Positions 1 to 27,400 of a DNA stretch of 64,000 nt are shown one piece after another (the stretch's first letter is position 1; the number at the start of each line of letters is the position of its first letter). Both the position numbers and the translations under genes were made by a program. The notes under the pieces are model-generated. The model saw nothing but the letters and a program-made list of their open reading frames with translations, made no database searches and was not told the origin of the DNA. Source of the DNA: Tyto alba. Taxonomy: Eukaryota; Chordata; Aves; Strigiformes; Tytonidae. The stretch is from assembly GCF_018691265.1 (NCBI RefSeq), contig NW_024881327.1:20887936-20951935 (forward strand). Direction: 5' to 3'.

Positions 1-604
1 GTCTTGGTTTTTAATACAGTGTTAAGGAGTCTTTGGTATTGGAGGAACTGATGCTTTGTGGCCTGTAAATGTATTGAGAATTTGCCCATGTTTCCTGATG
101 TACTAATATCTTGGTTCACTTAAAACAGCCAAGTTAAGAGTTCATTGTTTTAGTAAAGGCCACTGTTTGCTTGGCACCATATCTGTAACTTCTTTTTATG
201 CAGAGAGATATCTGAGAAAATGGTCTCTATGTTAATGATTGAACGGAAACACATAGGTAAATAGCTTTGGTGTGGACAATTACTGGTTTGTGCCTTTGCT
301 CTGTTCCTGCAGTAGTGAGGTACTGTTGTGGTTGTGTGCACTCTGTGCAAATTTTAAAGTGCAAAACTGAAGGAGAATGCCTATGGAGTAAAATAAGTCT
401 CAAATTATATGTTAATTTTTCTGAAAAATATTTATGTAAATAAAAATTATTTTAAAATAAGGGAGCTTGCTTCAAGCAAATGTTTGTGTTGATGGGTAGG
501 ATTGAAAAATTGAAGAGAGTTGCTGTCATCCTTCTTTTTTCTCCAGTGGAAGTGTGAGTTAACCTTGTTTAATGTTATGGAATTATGTGTTTCTGTATTT
601 ATAG
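1..604 (+). other. FAM149A intron (partial), nothing else seen
   Basis: AT-rich sequence ending in the acceptor before the exon at 605. No upstream FAM149A exon with usable splice sites was recognised here, so the promoter and first exons must lie before base 1. Confidence 0.5.
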
Positions 605-14734
<14,130 letters not shown>

Positions 14735-14932
14735 CCCAGTTTAGTAAGAAATAGAAACCGCCTGCACTGAATGGAAGACTGAAGCACTAACTTTGCCAGC
14801 TAGTATCTTGTGTAACAAAGAACATGTGCAGTCTGCTGGTTTCTGCTGAACTTTGCAATCCTCAGGATGCCTGCATTGCCTTCTTTGAAAGTTGTCTGAC
14901 CATGGGTTAGATTAAAAACTAGAGGTAAACGA

Positions 14933-14938
14933 AATAAA
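14933..14938 (+). terminator. FAM149A: FAM149A polyadenylation signal
   Basis: AATAAA about 200 bp after the FAM149A stop codon, followed by GT-rich sequence (GTTGAGGTGTCTGCTCTGTT) suited to a downstream element. It fixes a likely short 3' UTR. Confidence 0.6.
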
Positions 14939-14959
14939 AGGTTGAGGTGTCTGCTCTGT

Positions 14960-16620
14960 TTGCAGCATCCGAGTGTTGCTGCTGCACTTTCTTCTCAGAC
15001 ATTTCTCCTTTTTCTGTCTTTCATTAGGGAATTATTATTCTACCTATAGGAGCAAATAAGTTATGTTTAGGCCATGAAGTCCAGTTCCCACTTTTTCATG
15101 TTTCCTCAGTGTGAAAGATGTTCCAGTCTATCCAAACATCAGTCATATATAAAATTTATACTTTCAAACAGGAACTTCTGGTATCTTCTCTTGAACCGCT
15201 GTTTTAATATTTCTCCATTTTTCAGTCTGTCTGCTTACTGCAGTTGCTGTCTTGTAAATATTGTCTGTCCCTACTTTTTCTTCTTCCTTTAAATCTTTCG
15301 AGATGGAATTCATTTATTGCTTCTGCTTACACTGTTCTAATTGCCAGTAACTATAGGAACTGCTGGGATAAACTTTTTTTACAAGAAGCAATGTTTTCCC
15401 TGCCAGGCCAAATATATTTATAGATGCTGGGCAATTGGATCTGCATGCTGACAAGTCGGTAAGACTGTTCCCACTTCTTGCGATTCCATATAAAATGTTG
15501 CCTGTTATTGTACAGATTAATCATATTTTGAAATATCTGAGCCTTCAAAGTTTTAACATGAAAATATGTACTTAATGGATGAAAGCATTATTTCATGTGT
15601 CTCTGTGTAGACCCAAATGGGAAGATCAAAGAGGAGATTGGGATTGTGTTCTGCCCAGCGATCACAGCCCTGATCAGGTCCCTGGCTAGTAGTACTGTGT
15701 GCATTCACAGTTAGGGATTCCTCCTTCCATCAGAGAGCCAGCAGTTTAAGTCGATGTGGTTGAAGTGCTGTTGTAGAGGAAAGGAAGGAGCAGAACAACT
15801 TAATTATTTGCCCAAATTGTGCAGTTAAGAATAGAATTGGTTTCTTCTACTTGGGAAGTAATACCAATTCTCCTCACTTCTTTCTATGAGTGTTCAAGGA
15901 TTGGTAATTAAAGAAAAAGCTTTTGTAATGTATATTTTATATCTGTATTGTTAATCAGATTTCTGTTTTTTGTAAACGGTGATCAAGGACTGCATTCTTT
16001 TGAGTAAATGAAAGGATTTTAAATTACTTTCCTGGCTTAGTATTTATGTTCTTTGGCTACACTAAGTTTACTCACTGGTGATATTATGGTATAGTATCTG
16101 AGAAAGCACAATGCTTTTGTTTTGGAGTTGCAGGTTGATTTCATACAGTTGCAGGTTAATTTGATTCAGTTTCTTCAGAAATCTCAGGTCAAAGATGACA
16201 TAATATTCAGAACTCCCATTTAAGTCTTTTTCAGCTGTGTGTCCAAAACATACTTTTGTTCTCGTGAGTGTTACCTCCTGTACTATATAGACATTGACAA
16301 GAATGCACAGAAACAATGGCAAATTGTGACCCTTACCATCTCATGGCACTTCATGACAACCCAGATCTTACACTGTGGACTAAATGAGAAGATGAGTATG
16401 TGCCAGTTTGGTTCTGTAATGGCAGAAGTGGGAACCACACAGTGAAGAGTGGTTCATCATCTGGCACTTTGTGAAAGAGAGAAGATTGCTGACCTCTGTG
16501 AAGTGATGGAGTTCAGTCACTGGATTTCTGAATGGAGAGAAGAGCAGAGCAACGAGCATCTGTTTCTGCATCTTGAAAGGAAAGATCTGCTAATTACTAG
16601 AGCAGCAATGGAATGCTCTC
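14960..16620. other. intergenic, nothing recognised
   Basis: AT-rich spacer after FAM149A. Open frames are short, lack known motifs and have no consistent splice sites. No CR1 or LTR was recognised. Confidence 0.45.
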
Positions 16621-16621
16621 A

Positions 16622-16920
16622 GGTGGCAGAGGCGGGGAAGAGGGATGTTTGCTGGCTACCAGAAGTATTTTAACACTCTTTCCTTTTGGTCAGTATTCAG
16701 GCACCTGACAGAATCATGGGTCATCTTAAATCCTGATAATCACCGTATCATATAGAATTGTAGAATCCCAGGTTGGAAGGGACTTCAAGGGTCACCTGGT
16801 CCAACCTTTCTTGTCATAACTTACGCCCTGCACAGAAATCCCGAGATCTTCCCTGACCTGGAGAAGTTCAGGCCTGAGTGATTCTTCCCTGAAAATTGTA
16901 AAGGAAGGCACCTGTATACT
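16622..16920 (+). pseudogene. CYP4V2 relic: intron piece, CR1 scrap and part of exon 10
   Basis: A decayed duplicate of CYP4V2 material about 4.3 kb before the real gene. 16811-16920 matches 35793-35902 of CYP4V2 exon 10 at roughly 87% by eye (about 14 differences in 110), covering the [10 protein letters not shown] to ENCKGRH stretch. An A-to-T change turns the Arg codon in RPERFF into TGA, and homology stops before the heme-binding cysteine, so it cannot make a P450. 16622-16735 resembles CYP4V2 intron 7 at about 32588-32706, including ATCATGGGTCATCTTA against TTCATGGGTCATCTTA. Both parts have the same order and strand as in the parent. They are separated by a CR1-like scrap at about 16749-16806, and in the parent a CR1 also follows the intron piece. 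A DNA duplicate with a large internal deletion fits better than a processed copy, because intron sequence is present. Confidence 0.75.
16749..16806 (-). mobile_element. short CR1 remnant
   Basis: ATAGAATTGTAGAATCCCAG, then GGTTGGAAGGGACTTC and GGTCCAACCTTTC, resemble the antisense 3' end of a CR1 element. Only about 58 bp survive, wedged between the two CYP4V2-like pieces. Confidence 0.7.
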
Positions 16921-19900
16921 TTGCAGATATTTAACATTGTTTATAGATTGCGTGTATCCATCACTTTGTAGCTGACATCTCTGGTGTCACTAGCGGGGCA
17001 ATGTGGAGGAAATTTCACCCCTATTTCCCCCTTCAGTCTGGCAAGGGTTTCACAGTAGGCTTTTCAGCTTGATATAGGTGTCACGATGTTGGCAGTGGGG
17101 GTGCTGCTGGGGTGGCCTCTGTGACAAAAGGCCAGAGAAGAGAACACAGACAGTTCCTGCTGGCTCCATAATGGACCCACCGCATGACATAGCTGAGCCC
17201 AGCAGCCAAGCTGGTGGTGCCTCTGTGAAAATATAATTAAGAAAGAGTATGAAAGATGCTGGACAGGCAGAGGAGTAGGGGGAAAAAAGAGAGAGCAAAA
17301 CAGCAGTGCAAGCACCAAGGTCAGTGAAGGAGGAGGAGGAGGTACTCCAGGTACCAGAGCAGAGATTCCCCAGCAGCCTCTAGAGAAACCATGCTGGAGC
17401 AGGAGAAAAGTGTGAGGAGGACAGAGTGACAGAGAGGAACTTCTTGTTTCTCATTTTTCAACTCTATTTTTAATGGGCAATAAATTAAATCATATTTCCC
17501 CAAGTTCTGTTTATTTTGCCCAGGATGGTAACTAGTAAGAAATCTTCCAGTCTTTACCTTGAGCCATGAGCTTTTTAATCTGGTTTGCTTTCCTTACCCT
17601 GTTGAGGAAGGGGAGAGAATGAGCAAATAGTTGGGTGTCTGGCTGCTGGCCAAGGCTAACCCACCACAGCTTCTAACAGGCTGTACAGCTGACTGTTATA
17701 TGCAGGCACATGAAAAGTGGACAGTGAATTTCCTAGCGCAAATGTTGGACACTAAATCTTCCATGTTGTGAGAGTGCAGGTTGGCAAATTTCCAGTATCA
17801 TGTGTTTCTGTGACCTACCATCACAAGTTCTTCCAGATCTTAAACTGTTCCTTTTATTTGTGCTCCACGACCTCTGGCTTGCTTCATGTAATGTCTAGCG
17901 TGCTGCTAAATGCTTTATTTAAACTTGCTAGAGTTTAGCAAGGAGGAGGCCCTGGAGGATCTAGCCAAACCACAGAACAGTGGACAGAATCTCCACCTGT
18001 GACCTTGGGGTGGCTTGTGGCCATCCAACTTGGGAGTATGCTTTTTCCTTGACGCATAAATAAACAAACATAGGTGTGATGCTTTGGTAGCTACTTAGCG
18101 TTAATGTCTGTTAGTTACGAGAACATCACTGATACATTATCAGAATTGCTTTACAACAGTAGGCTGTGTTCTGAGGGATGGGTGGTGGCCTCCTTTGTTG
18201 CAAGACATGTTATTATCCTGGCATGGAAGATTTTTGTTTCTTAGAGAGGAGACTTTTGTATTCTGGTGGGGATAATTGATTCATGCAAAACTTAATGTAG
18301 TGAAGGAGCCCAAATGATGGCTACAGAATGGAGCAGTTGTTGCTGTACAGTGAACACCAGGTTACAGAAACCGTAGTAGGACATGCTTGATTGAGGTGGG
18401 CATCACAGCAATCAGTCTGTCTCTGAAAAATTTAGCTGTGGTCTCTGTCTCTCAAGTGCTGTTAATCTCCTTTACCTGTGTGAGAATAGCTTCAAATCCT
18501 TCTGTTGGATTATTTTGAGTCTTCCTCAAGCTTTGGGCTTTGAAGCCTAGGTTTTTGGGCTATATTGGCATGAAGTTCAGCACCAGGCCCTAAAATTCCT
18601 CTCTGCGGATTGGGGGAGATCTCAGGTGTTCAGCAGTGAAGGTGTCTTTTCAAATGGAGACATGCTGTATTATCTTTCCTTTGTGCACATGATGGCTGTT
18701 GTGGACTACAGATTTTTTCAGTGTGAGTAATGTTCTGCATAAAGTTTAATCGTGCCTTGGTCATGTATGTTGATAAAGGGGGAAGCTCTTCCTAAGGGAA
18801 GCCCTTCCTAACTGCAGAATAGTTGTAGTGATTGCTAAGTTAGCAGCCAGTTAGTCTGGCTTACTGTGGTTGCTGTGTTTTTTGCAAGGGATGGCAAAAA
18901 TGTGAGGTATGTCTTAGCTGGGGCAGAGGACTAATGTAAAGAGCACACCGCAGTTTTTCAGGATGTGTTGTGTACTTCTCTTTTGTCCTTCTGTCTTATC
19001 AGATCCATTTTAGCCTTGCTTTGCTTTGGGTTTTTGTTTTTCTTGCCAGTAACAATGATTCTATCAATTTCCTCATTGAAGGATCTAGACCTGCGTTCAA
19101 AGGACCAGCAGAAGCCTGTGTTGCCATTGTGCCTGTGGGCTGACACAGCTGCCTGACGCGGTGCGTGCCTTCTATCAGCACAGACAGACAGGCTTCCACT
19201 TAGGAGAGAGGTTGAGTAAAAGCAGATTTTCACTTGTATGTGCATTTATAAAAGCGAAGATTCACTACCCAGTGGAGTGCTCATTGAAATCCAACACTGA
19301 TCAGATAGCTCTCCAGGTGAAAAAGGAATGTTAATCACAATCTGGTAAACTCCTCTCCTACAGAATATCCTCCAAGGTTCGTAATGATTGCAAGTCTCAG
19401 TGACATAATTAGGTCTCAGAGATACCAGACCTCTCATTTCACCTTTCTTGGGTGTATCTTTTACATCTCATTCCAGTGCAGCTGCTGCCTATTGTTAGCA
19501 GCATCACCATTGCCAGCCACTGTCAGGATTTTGCAGTTTGTTCTGTCCTGTTCCCTACTGCTTTCCCTGTGGCTTTTCACCCTGTTCCTGCTGTTTCACT
19601 GCTGTTAATTTTTTTTTCCTGCAGGAGTTATCAGCGTTTAGAAACACAGATTTTGATTCAGAATCACAATTAACCACTTCATCTAATGATCAAGCAACAA
19701 ACTACAAGGTTATTTATAAAGAAAAGAGTATAATTACTCACCTGATCTCCATGTTACAAAGACAAACAGCGAGCCTCTTAATCCTGCATGCTTGCTTTCT
19801 TCCTGACATGTCACCTGAACAAAAGAGGGGACTGATGGCTATGTAGTTTGCCTTATGTGTTTGCAAGACAGGGCATATATCTGCTGCCTTTTGTCACAAA

Positions 19901-21090
19901 CTATTACAAATAACAGCAAGAGTAACAAAGTTCGTTTCCAGCTGTTTACTATGCAGAAAATTGCAACAATCAGCATTTATGAGAAAGTGTTTGCTGGAAG
20001 ATTGCAGAAACAAAGTGCAAAAATTTACTCCCCTCTGCTGCCAAGGGTCATCACCCTTCCTTAGCTTCTGATGTTCTGAGCTTTCTCTATTTGTGTTTCT
20101 TATCTTAGTTGCTTAGTTTATGCTGTTTGTTCATTTACTTCAAATGCTGGTGCAGCCAGTGCAGTCAATTTAGGTACAAAACAGACAGGAGAAACATGAC
20201 TATGGCTATAAGAAGCTTTTGTGGTATATTCAGGGGGTAAAGTTTTGCAAATTGTCCGTAAACCTTGCTGTCTTTTCACCGAACTGCTGTTTGACCACAA
20301 GGTTTCTGAGCATTGGAGACTGAGTATCAAGTGCTCAGCAGCCCTGCAGCGGTGAGAAGAGATCCTGGATCCTCCTGAGGCAGGAAAGGTAGCTGGATAT
20401 ACGGTGGGTATGGTACCACTTCTACCCAAGCACTTTGCAAGTTGTGACACAGGTGCTGGTGCTGCCAGTCATGTTACTGGCACCCTTTAGACTGTGGCTG
20501 AGCATCCAGATCAGTGAAAAGACAGTGAGATCAGTAAAGGCCATTTGACCTGAGAAGCATCGGTGTGCTTTGCAGTGCTGCTCTTAATCCTGGATCTGGA
20601 TGTATTCTGGTATGTGTAACCCCTTGAAGCCATCATTCCAACTGATGAAAGCTACTGCTCATCTGAAGCACTTGAAATCCTTCAGGCATTGTGTTGGAGA
20701 GCATTAGAACAGTTCTGTGTTGCAAAATAGTGTTCCCTGAGCACCTGAAAACAGATGGAGGAAGACGATGTGGAGAAAACCTATCCTTCCCAAATGAGCA
20801 AAAAAGTGGTTTTTCTCTTGACAGCGGTTTGTGTCTTTCCCTCCTGAGGTACTTCATGGGCCTGCGAAGAACTTCCTCACTCTTCACTCAAGTAAGAGGA
20901 GCCAAATGGGGGCAGGGAAATGGCACTGTTCCCCCTGGCTGCTCTGCCCTCACTAAGTGCTTGCAGGCAGCCTTTCCACGTGTGTGTGTTTTTTATATCT
21001 TTGTTTATTTCCCTGGCAGGAAGCTGTGCCTTGGGGCCTGTGTGACAGCTCCGCCTCCTGCTCTCATGGCCTGGGTTCCAGCACACACAG
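16921..21090. other. intergenic, no gene recognised
   Basis: Spacer between the CYP4V2 relic and the minisatellite before CYP4V2. Open frames at 19.4-19.85 kb and 20.7-21.2 kb are not conserved in any family I know; the latter is produced partly by the 19-bp repeat. The composition becomes richer in G+C from about 20.9 kb toward the CYP4V2 start, where the promoter should lie, but I could not fix a TATA box or start site. Confidence 0.45.
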
Positions 21091-21099
21091 CTCCTGGCA

Positions 21100-21194
21100 G
21101 AGGAGCTGGGTACAGGCAGAGGAGCTGGGTACAGGCAGAGGAGCCGGGTACAGGCAGAGGAGCTGGGTACAGGCAGAGGAGCCGGGTACAGGCA
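21100..21194. repeat. 19-bp minisatellite, five units, upstream of CYP4V2
   Basis: Five consecutive 19-bp units of the form GAGGAGCTGGGTACAGGCA. Units 3 and 5 carry C in place of T at position 8. The array ends 55 bp before the CYP4V2 ATG, so it lies in the 5' UTR or core promoter. Copy number may vary between individuals. Confidence 0.95.
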
Positions 21195-21249
21195 GTGCCA
21201 GTTTGCCGGTAGGGATCAAGGCTTTGGAGCAGGAGGCTGGGAGGTGGCG

Positions 21250-21460
21250 ATGGAAGCCATGCAAGGAGCTGCAGGGGAATCCCAGCTGCTGCACTTGGGG
21301 GCTGGGGTTATCACCCTGCTGCTGACGGTTGTGGCTGTGTGCTCCCTGCCCTCCCTGATGGGTTACTGGAGGCGATGGTGGGTGATGAAGCCGATCCCGG
21401 GTATCAGCCCCTGCTATCCTGTGCTGGGAAATGCTCTGCTCTTGGAGCGGGATGGACAAG
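21250..21460 (+). CDS. CYP4V2: CYP4V2 exon 1: start codon and membrane anchor
   Basis: Encodes residues 1-70 plus one base. The ATG at 21250 is preceded by GTGGC and followed by G, a fair Kozak context. A second in-frame ATG lies three codons on (MEAM). The stretch [17 protein letters not shown] is the ER anchor; PIPG and [11 protein letters not shown] form the proline-rich hinge and first P450 strand. Confidence 0.93.
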
Positions 21461-24400
21461 GTAAGGGCAGCTCAGGCTGTAGCCCAGCTGTGAGGTCCCT
21501 GCATTGTGTGGGGCTTTGCTTGAGGAGCCAGAGCACTGGTGGAGGTGCTTGGGTGGTCCAGCTGTGGCTGGGAGGGGCGGTAAGGGGTGCCATTGCCTTT
21601 AGGTCTCTCTGGGGCGGTGGGCAACCTTGCAGAGGGGAACTGTGTGAGATGTGGGTAGTGGAGGGGAAAGGATAACTGCATAAATATGGGGTTATCATCA
21701 GACAAAGATTAGCTAGAGGTTCAGTCTGACAGTGGCTTCTGAATGCTGATGCTGGACTCAGACCCATTTCCAGCTGTTGGTGAGGCGGAGCTCAAACACT
21801 GTGGAACATGTTTTTGCAACAGGCAGATATATTGGGGGCTCTTGCAGGAAGTGCTGTTTCACAATGCTGTTGACTCTGATCCAAACAAAGCTTTTAGCTT
21901 GTGAAGGAAAAATACTTCTTTAAACAATTATCTTCCCCCAAGTGAGCATGTGTGAAGAACTTTAGCATGCTGAGTTGCTCAATTATTTTCAGAATTAGCT
22001 GTCCCTTAGATTTATGTGTTAGATGTGGAAGAACTTGCTGCATATTTGCAATACATCTCTCAAAAACAAACCTTTCTGTTCTCACATTGATCAATGGTAC
22101 CTTCTTTTCAACAGGTGCCTGAGACAGCACTAGCATGCTACATGTTCCTTTTCCATTTGGTACTCGGTTTTGCACAGGAGCATATTTCTTGAGGAGTCTG
22201 CGGTGTGAAAGTGTCTCTGGCTGTGCTGTCAGTGGACCAGCAGTCTCTTCTGGGCATGTTTGGGATGCCTGTGTATGCCAGTCTGCTCTGTCCATGTGCG
22301 TTCCTGGCTGTGCTGCCAGAAGGGAGTGTGTCTGGGTCATGGGAGCACAGTGAAGCCAAGGACAAGTACAGCACGGGCGCGTACATTGCCCAGCGCTGAC
22401 ACACGCTGAGACACAGTCTCTCTGTTCGCGAGGGTACACGCTCACATCTTTCCTCTGGATCCAACCCCATAACCAAATACAGATATGAGAGATCTTTCTT
22501 TGGTGGAAGCAAGGGCAGGCAGATTTCCCTGAAGTAGACTTTGGGGAAGCAGTGGCAGGATCATAGTTAGGATGTGTATATGAGCCTGACGGAGAGCCAA
22601 ATCTTCTTTTTTTTCCCTTTTCCTTTTCTTCTTTTTAAATCTTCTTAAACAAACAAACCAAAACAAACCAGAACATTGATGGTCTCTCCAGAAAGCAATT
22701 TGATGGAGACTTATGTTCTATGGAGTCTCTAATCTCCTTTGTTAGCAGGAGTCACATAGCCTCCATTCTTTCTTTAAGTCCATGACCATCCATCTTTGTT
22801 CTTTTTTATTTATGTAAAAATGAGTGAGGTTTGTTTTTTTATTTATGTAAAAATGAGTGAGGTTTTTAATGTGACAATTAAAAAAGTATAGTTTTTAGAA
22901 AAAAGGTTAAGATTTTATAGCAATAAGAAAAATTACTTTTAATCTGTTGGTGATTTTATTTATTGATATTGGTAGACAAATGTTATTTTAATCATGGTGA
23001 TGTTAGGAGAAAAAATATTTTAAAAACAAGCAAAATAATCTGACACTTTTAAGCCTTTTGGATGAGATGTCATTAGAACTTTGCCTAAGACTAAGGAATG
23101 TTGTATTTGGGTATCTATTAGGAAACTAGGTTTTTCCTTTTTTTTTTTTTTTTCCCCTTTGATTTGGGGAATTTGAATTTTCAACTCTGCCGAGGCCTTG
23201 GAGGGTATAATTTATTGTTTAATCTGGTTTCTGAAAGGGCAAAAGCATATTTAATCCTTAAACATCCTGATAGCAGCCATGTCCTCTAGAATTGCAGAAT
23301 GAATCTAATTGCCCTCTATGATGAGATAGCTGGATCTGTGAGCAAGGGAAGAGGAATAGATGGTGTTTAATTTGATTCAGTGAGATCTTTGATACCATCT
23401 CCCATGCTTTCTGTATAGCTGAACTGACAAAATGTGGACTGGATAAGTGGATAATAATGTGGGTGGAGAATTGGCTGGATTGTTGAGCTCAGTGGTATGA
23501 AGTCCAACTGGCAGCTGGAAAATAGTGGTATCTGTCAGGTGATCTGTGGCATAAATGATCCTGTGAGTCTTTGTGCCCTTATTAGTGGGGACATCTGAAC
23601 TGCCAAATCCACAGTGGCCCTGTAAGTGGCCACTTACCCTTCAGTAAGGTTTATAAAAGGACAAGAGTAGAGTTTAATCCTGGAGCAGCCAGCTGTCAAG
23701 AGCCCCTGCTAGAATTGCAAACCATCACTGCTGGTTAGGGCTGCATGAGAGTGAGAGGATTTAAGCATGTTGGAGTTAGAACCAATTCGTTTGCTGAAAA
23801 ACAGTAACGGTGTAAGGACTCCAAAGATTTTCTCAGCAGTCCAGCTATTAGAAACTAGACATTTCAAGTGATACTGGTTCCTGCGCAATTCTCTGCCATT
23901 ACTGTGCATGACATCACTTGTGTGTGCACCACAAGTGTAGTACCTGTCAATGAGGTCTCAGGTGGGAAAAGGCTTGATGTTGTACTTTGAAAGTAACAAA
24001 GCCTCTCTAGAGCATTTTTGCTTGTGTCAGATAAGCTGAATTGTAAGCATAGCCTTGATAAAGTTTGATTTGGCTCTAATTGTTACAAAGAGCATTGCAA
24101 TACAGAAGGCTCATGCTGCAGTGCTTTGAGACTGCTTAAATCAAACTGCCTTATCTACAGCTAGGAGGGGTTTCTCTAGAATAGACTGCCTTCAAGAGTG
24201 CAGCCATAAAGAAATGCTCCTGCAGTACAGTTAATAGCTAGGTGCAATATATGCTGTTTGGTCATAGCAGCAAGATAAAACTACAGCAAAAAGATAATTA
24301 CAGGGCATATGGTGATAAAGAGTTCATTACAGAAGTCATGCTTATTCAGCAAAACACCATTTTTTTTTAAAATTCTAATCTACTTTTTTCATTACAGGTT

Positions 24401-27400
24401 TTTTTAAACAACTACAAACTTACGTCGAAGAGCTCAGGAGTTGGCCATTGTTCAAACTTTGGATAGGACCATTGCCTGTCATGGTTTTATATCACCCTGA
24501 AAGTGTGGAGGTGGGTGTGCTCATCTCCTGTCTACTGTCATGCAAAGCAGTGTCCAACCTGTTAGTTCTATTCTGTTAATGTAATATTTGTGAAAAAGGG
24601 CTTGGATTGATTTTACTTGAGATTGTCCTCTGACCCAGTGCTAAAGAAAGGCTGAAAGTGGAATAATATAAAAAGCCTCATCTTGGAAAAAAATAAATAC
24701 TGAAGATGGCCAGCAAATGAAAGCACCAACTCAGTATGTTCTATACAGACATCATCTCTTTTAGCTTTCTTTTAACATATGCAAAAGCTTCTGCTCCCAA
24801 GACCAGAATAGACAAGCAGATAGCAGGGAAGATGGGACCACTGAAATAGGGATAGAACATCATGAAATGCAGGTTTCAATGCTTGTGCCTGTCTGACTGA
24901 CTTCTGCATTAGAACTCGGTGGGTCTGTCTTGATGCCATGAAATGTAGTCTTCAGTATTGCTATTGGCAGTGATTGTCCTTGAACTGGGAAAGTAGAGTT
25001 GCTTCTTTGTTGAAGTGTTTATTGAAGAGGTGGTACTTTTTGTGAGTTTGGTTAAAGCTGGAAACCATTGGATTTTTTCTGAGCTCTGCCAATGACTTCG
25101 TAATACAGGTTTTTCTTTTTCAGGAAGATAAGGGGAGTGGTAGTAAACAGTTTTTGAGTATTTCATTGTTTCTCATGATTGGGATATTTACTGAAGGACT
25201 TGAGGGTCTGAAATCAACTTTCCCCCTGTCTACCAGCTTGTACTGAAATACTGTGCATTTTACTGAGGCTTGGGACATTTTTTGTGGAGGAACTGAGGTA
25301 GTGCGAAGTAATCTCAGCTGAAGAAATCTCCCTCCATCTAAGAAGTGATTTTTCCTCTCTCATTTTTTCTGACAGGTTATTCTGAACAGTTCAAAACATA
25401 TAGAAAAATCGTACCTGTACAAATTCCTGCAGCCATGGCTGGGCACTGGACTTCTGACGAGGTATAGTGGAATGCACGTGGCAGGTGCATTGCTGTCTTT
25501 TTGAAATTTTCAGCGTATATTGTAGGAAGAGGACTTGGTGGCAGGATTGTTGTGTGTATCTTTGGACAGAGATGTAGATGATAGCTGTAGAAATCTTACT
25601 CGTTGTGATGGTCTTGGTTGCTCTTTAGCAGCTAGTGTCTGATAAAAGTCTTTTGTCGTTGTCTGTTTCTTGGCAAATTTGGCTTTTGTTACTTTTTTTT
25701 GTCCAGAGGCTTGAAATGAATGTGAGTTTTGGGAAGTTGTATCCTATGGCAAGCGGTGTCTCTTAGTCTGCAGTGTGGCACACTGAATGTTTTGAATGTT
25801 GTGATGTGTGTCGAGCGGTCAGACCATGGCAGAACTGTGACTGTGTGCATTGCCTATCTTGGTGGTGCTGCAAACCAGTAGGATGGACCTGGAGTTGATG
25901 ATGCTTTGGAGTAGGATGGGAGAGTATCTCTACCCTGTCCACCATTTGCCTCATGAAGTGGAGACTTATAAGCAGTGAGCCTGGGTAAGAGTGCAAATCA
26001 GAAGTGGAAAGGTGGAGAAGCAGTGATGTAAGGGCTTGGAGTCCTCCAGTCTTGGGAGGGTCAAGGAAGGTTTGGTCTGGATGATGCAGGTATTCAAGAG
26101 TCAGAGCAAGAGTGACTCTGGTGCCTTTGTGCTTCTTCTGTGTTTGTGCGAGAAGGTCAAGGTCCCCCTCTTAGCTGTGAAGTTTTCTTTCTGGTTTGGA
26201 GCCCTCAGAGGTGAACTCCTCGTGCTTTGTGGTGTGACCATAGTGTCGTAAAAGCTAGCTATCATCACACAGTGTGGGAGATGCAAGTTTATGGGCGAGG
26301 ATGAGGAATGCCCTTTATCCTGAGGTTCATTTGTGGCCCTTAAGAAGGCAGTAATGAATATCAAAGTGCAGAGAGTTGAGGTCTGTGGGTGTCAGGCATG
26401 GTGTATCCTCACTGTTAGTTGTCTTCCTTACTGGTTGTTTTGTCTCCGGTAGACTTTTAGAGGTGTTCTCACTTCCCTGTGCTTGCAAAAACATAATGGA
26501 GGAGAATGTTCTAGTCTTTGTTGATTAAGGGCAGTAGTGGTAGGCAGCAAACAGATAAGATGTCCTGAGGAGTGCTCCAACAGAAGGTTAACAGGAGAAG
26601 TGGTGGGATGGTTCACCTTGTAAGCAGAGCTACCAGTTGTGTGTCTGTGGGGTATGTGATTCAGAAAAAGCAAACAACCCCCAGGAAGCTGGTGTCACCT
26701 GCTCTGGATCCATGCTCTTTCACTGACATGTGGGAGTTGGTTGCCTATCTCCAAGGAAGTACTTTGTAGCCAGACCTTGAGGCAATAATTTGTTAAGTCT
26801 GTATACCCTAGTTCTCTGCAATTCTCATTTCCTATTCAGTGGATGAAGGCAAGCACGGGTGGTGATTCACAGAGACAGTGGGATGACTGGAGGCCTAGAT
26901 GCTGAATAGCTGGTTTGTCCTATAGATGGATTCTGCTTGATCCCTCTGAGCCTGTGCACTGAGCAACCACGAGGCTGCATTGCCTAAAGGCTTGTTGGCA
27001 TCTTTTTTTTTTTTTTTTTTTTTGTCAAGGGCAGCTATAGAAATGGTGGCTTGTTCTTTGAAGAGAGCTGGAGCAAGAAATACTTCCGTTTTGCTCCTTC
27101 TGGGGAGTGCTATGTAAAACCTGAAGAGTCATCTACAGCATGTCCATTTGTGAAGGTGTTCCAGGCTGTAGTTTTTACTGTGTACTTCCTGTGATGGTGA
27201 GGGTTTAATTTTTCACTTGGAGTTTTTAACCCTGTTAAATTTTGCAGCACCGGAGACAAGTGGCGGTTGCGGAGGAAGATGATAACTCCCACATTCCACT
27301 TCACAATCTTAACTGACTTTCTAGAGGTTATGAATGAACAAGGAGGTATTTTATTGGAGAAACTTGAGAAGCATGTTGACAAGGAACCATTTGATGTCAT

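Noticed and set aside
20691..21212. 173-residue open frame before CYP4V2
   Set aside because: Its C-terminal part is the 19-bp repeat read as protein; no motif, no splice support, and other frames are equally open.
21244..21249. An earlier CYP4V2 start at GTG 21244
   Set aside because: Vertebrate nuclear genes start at ATG almost always; ATG 21250 is in frame, has a fair Kozak context and gives the expected length.
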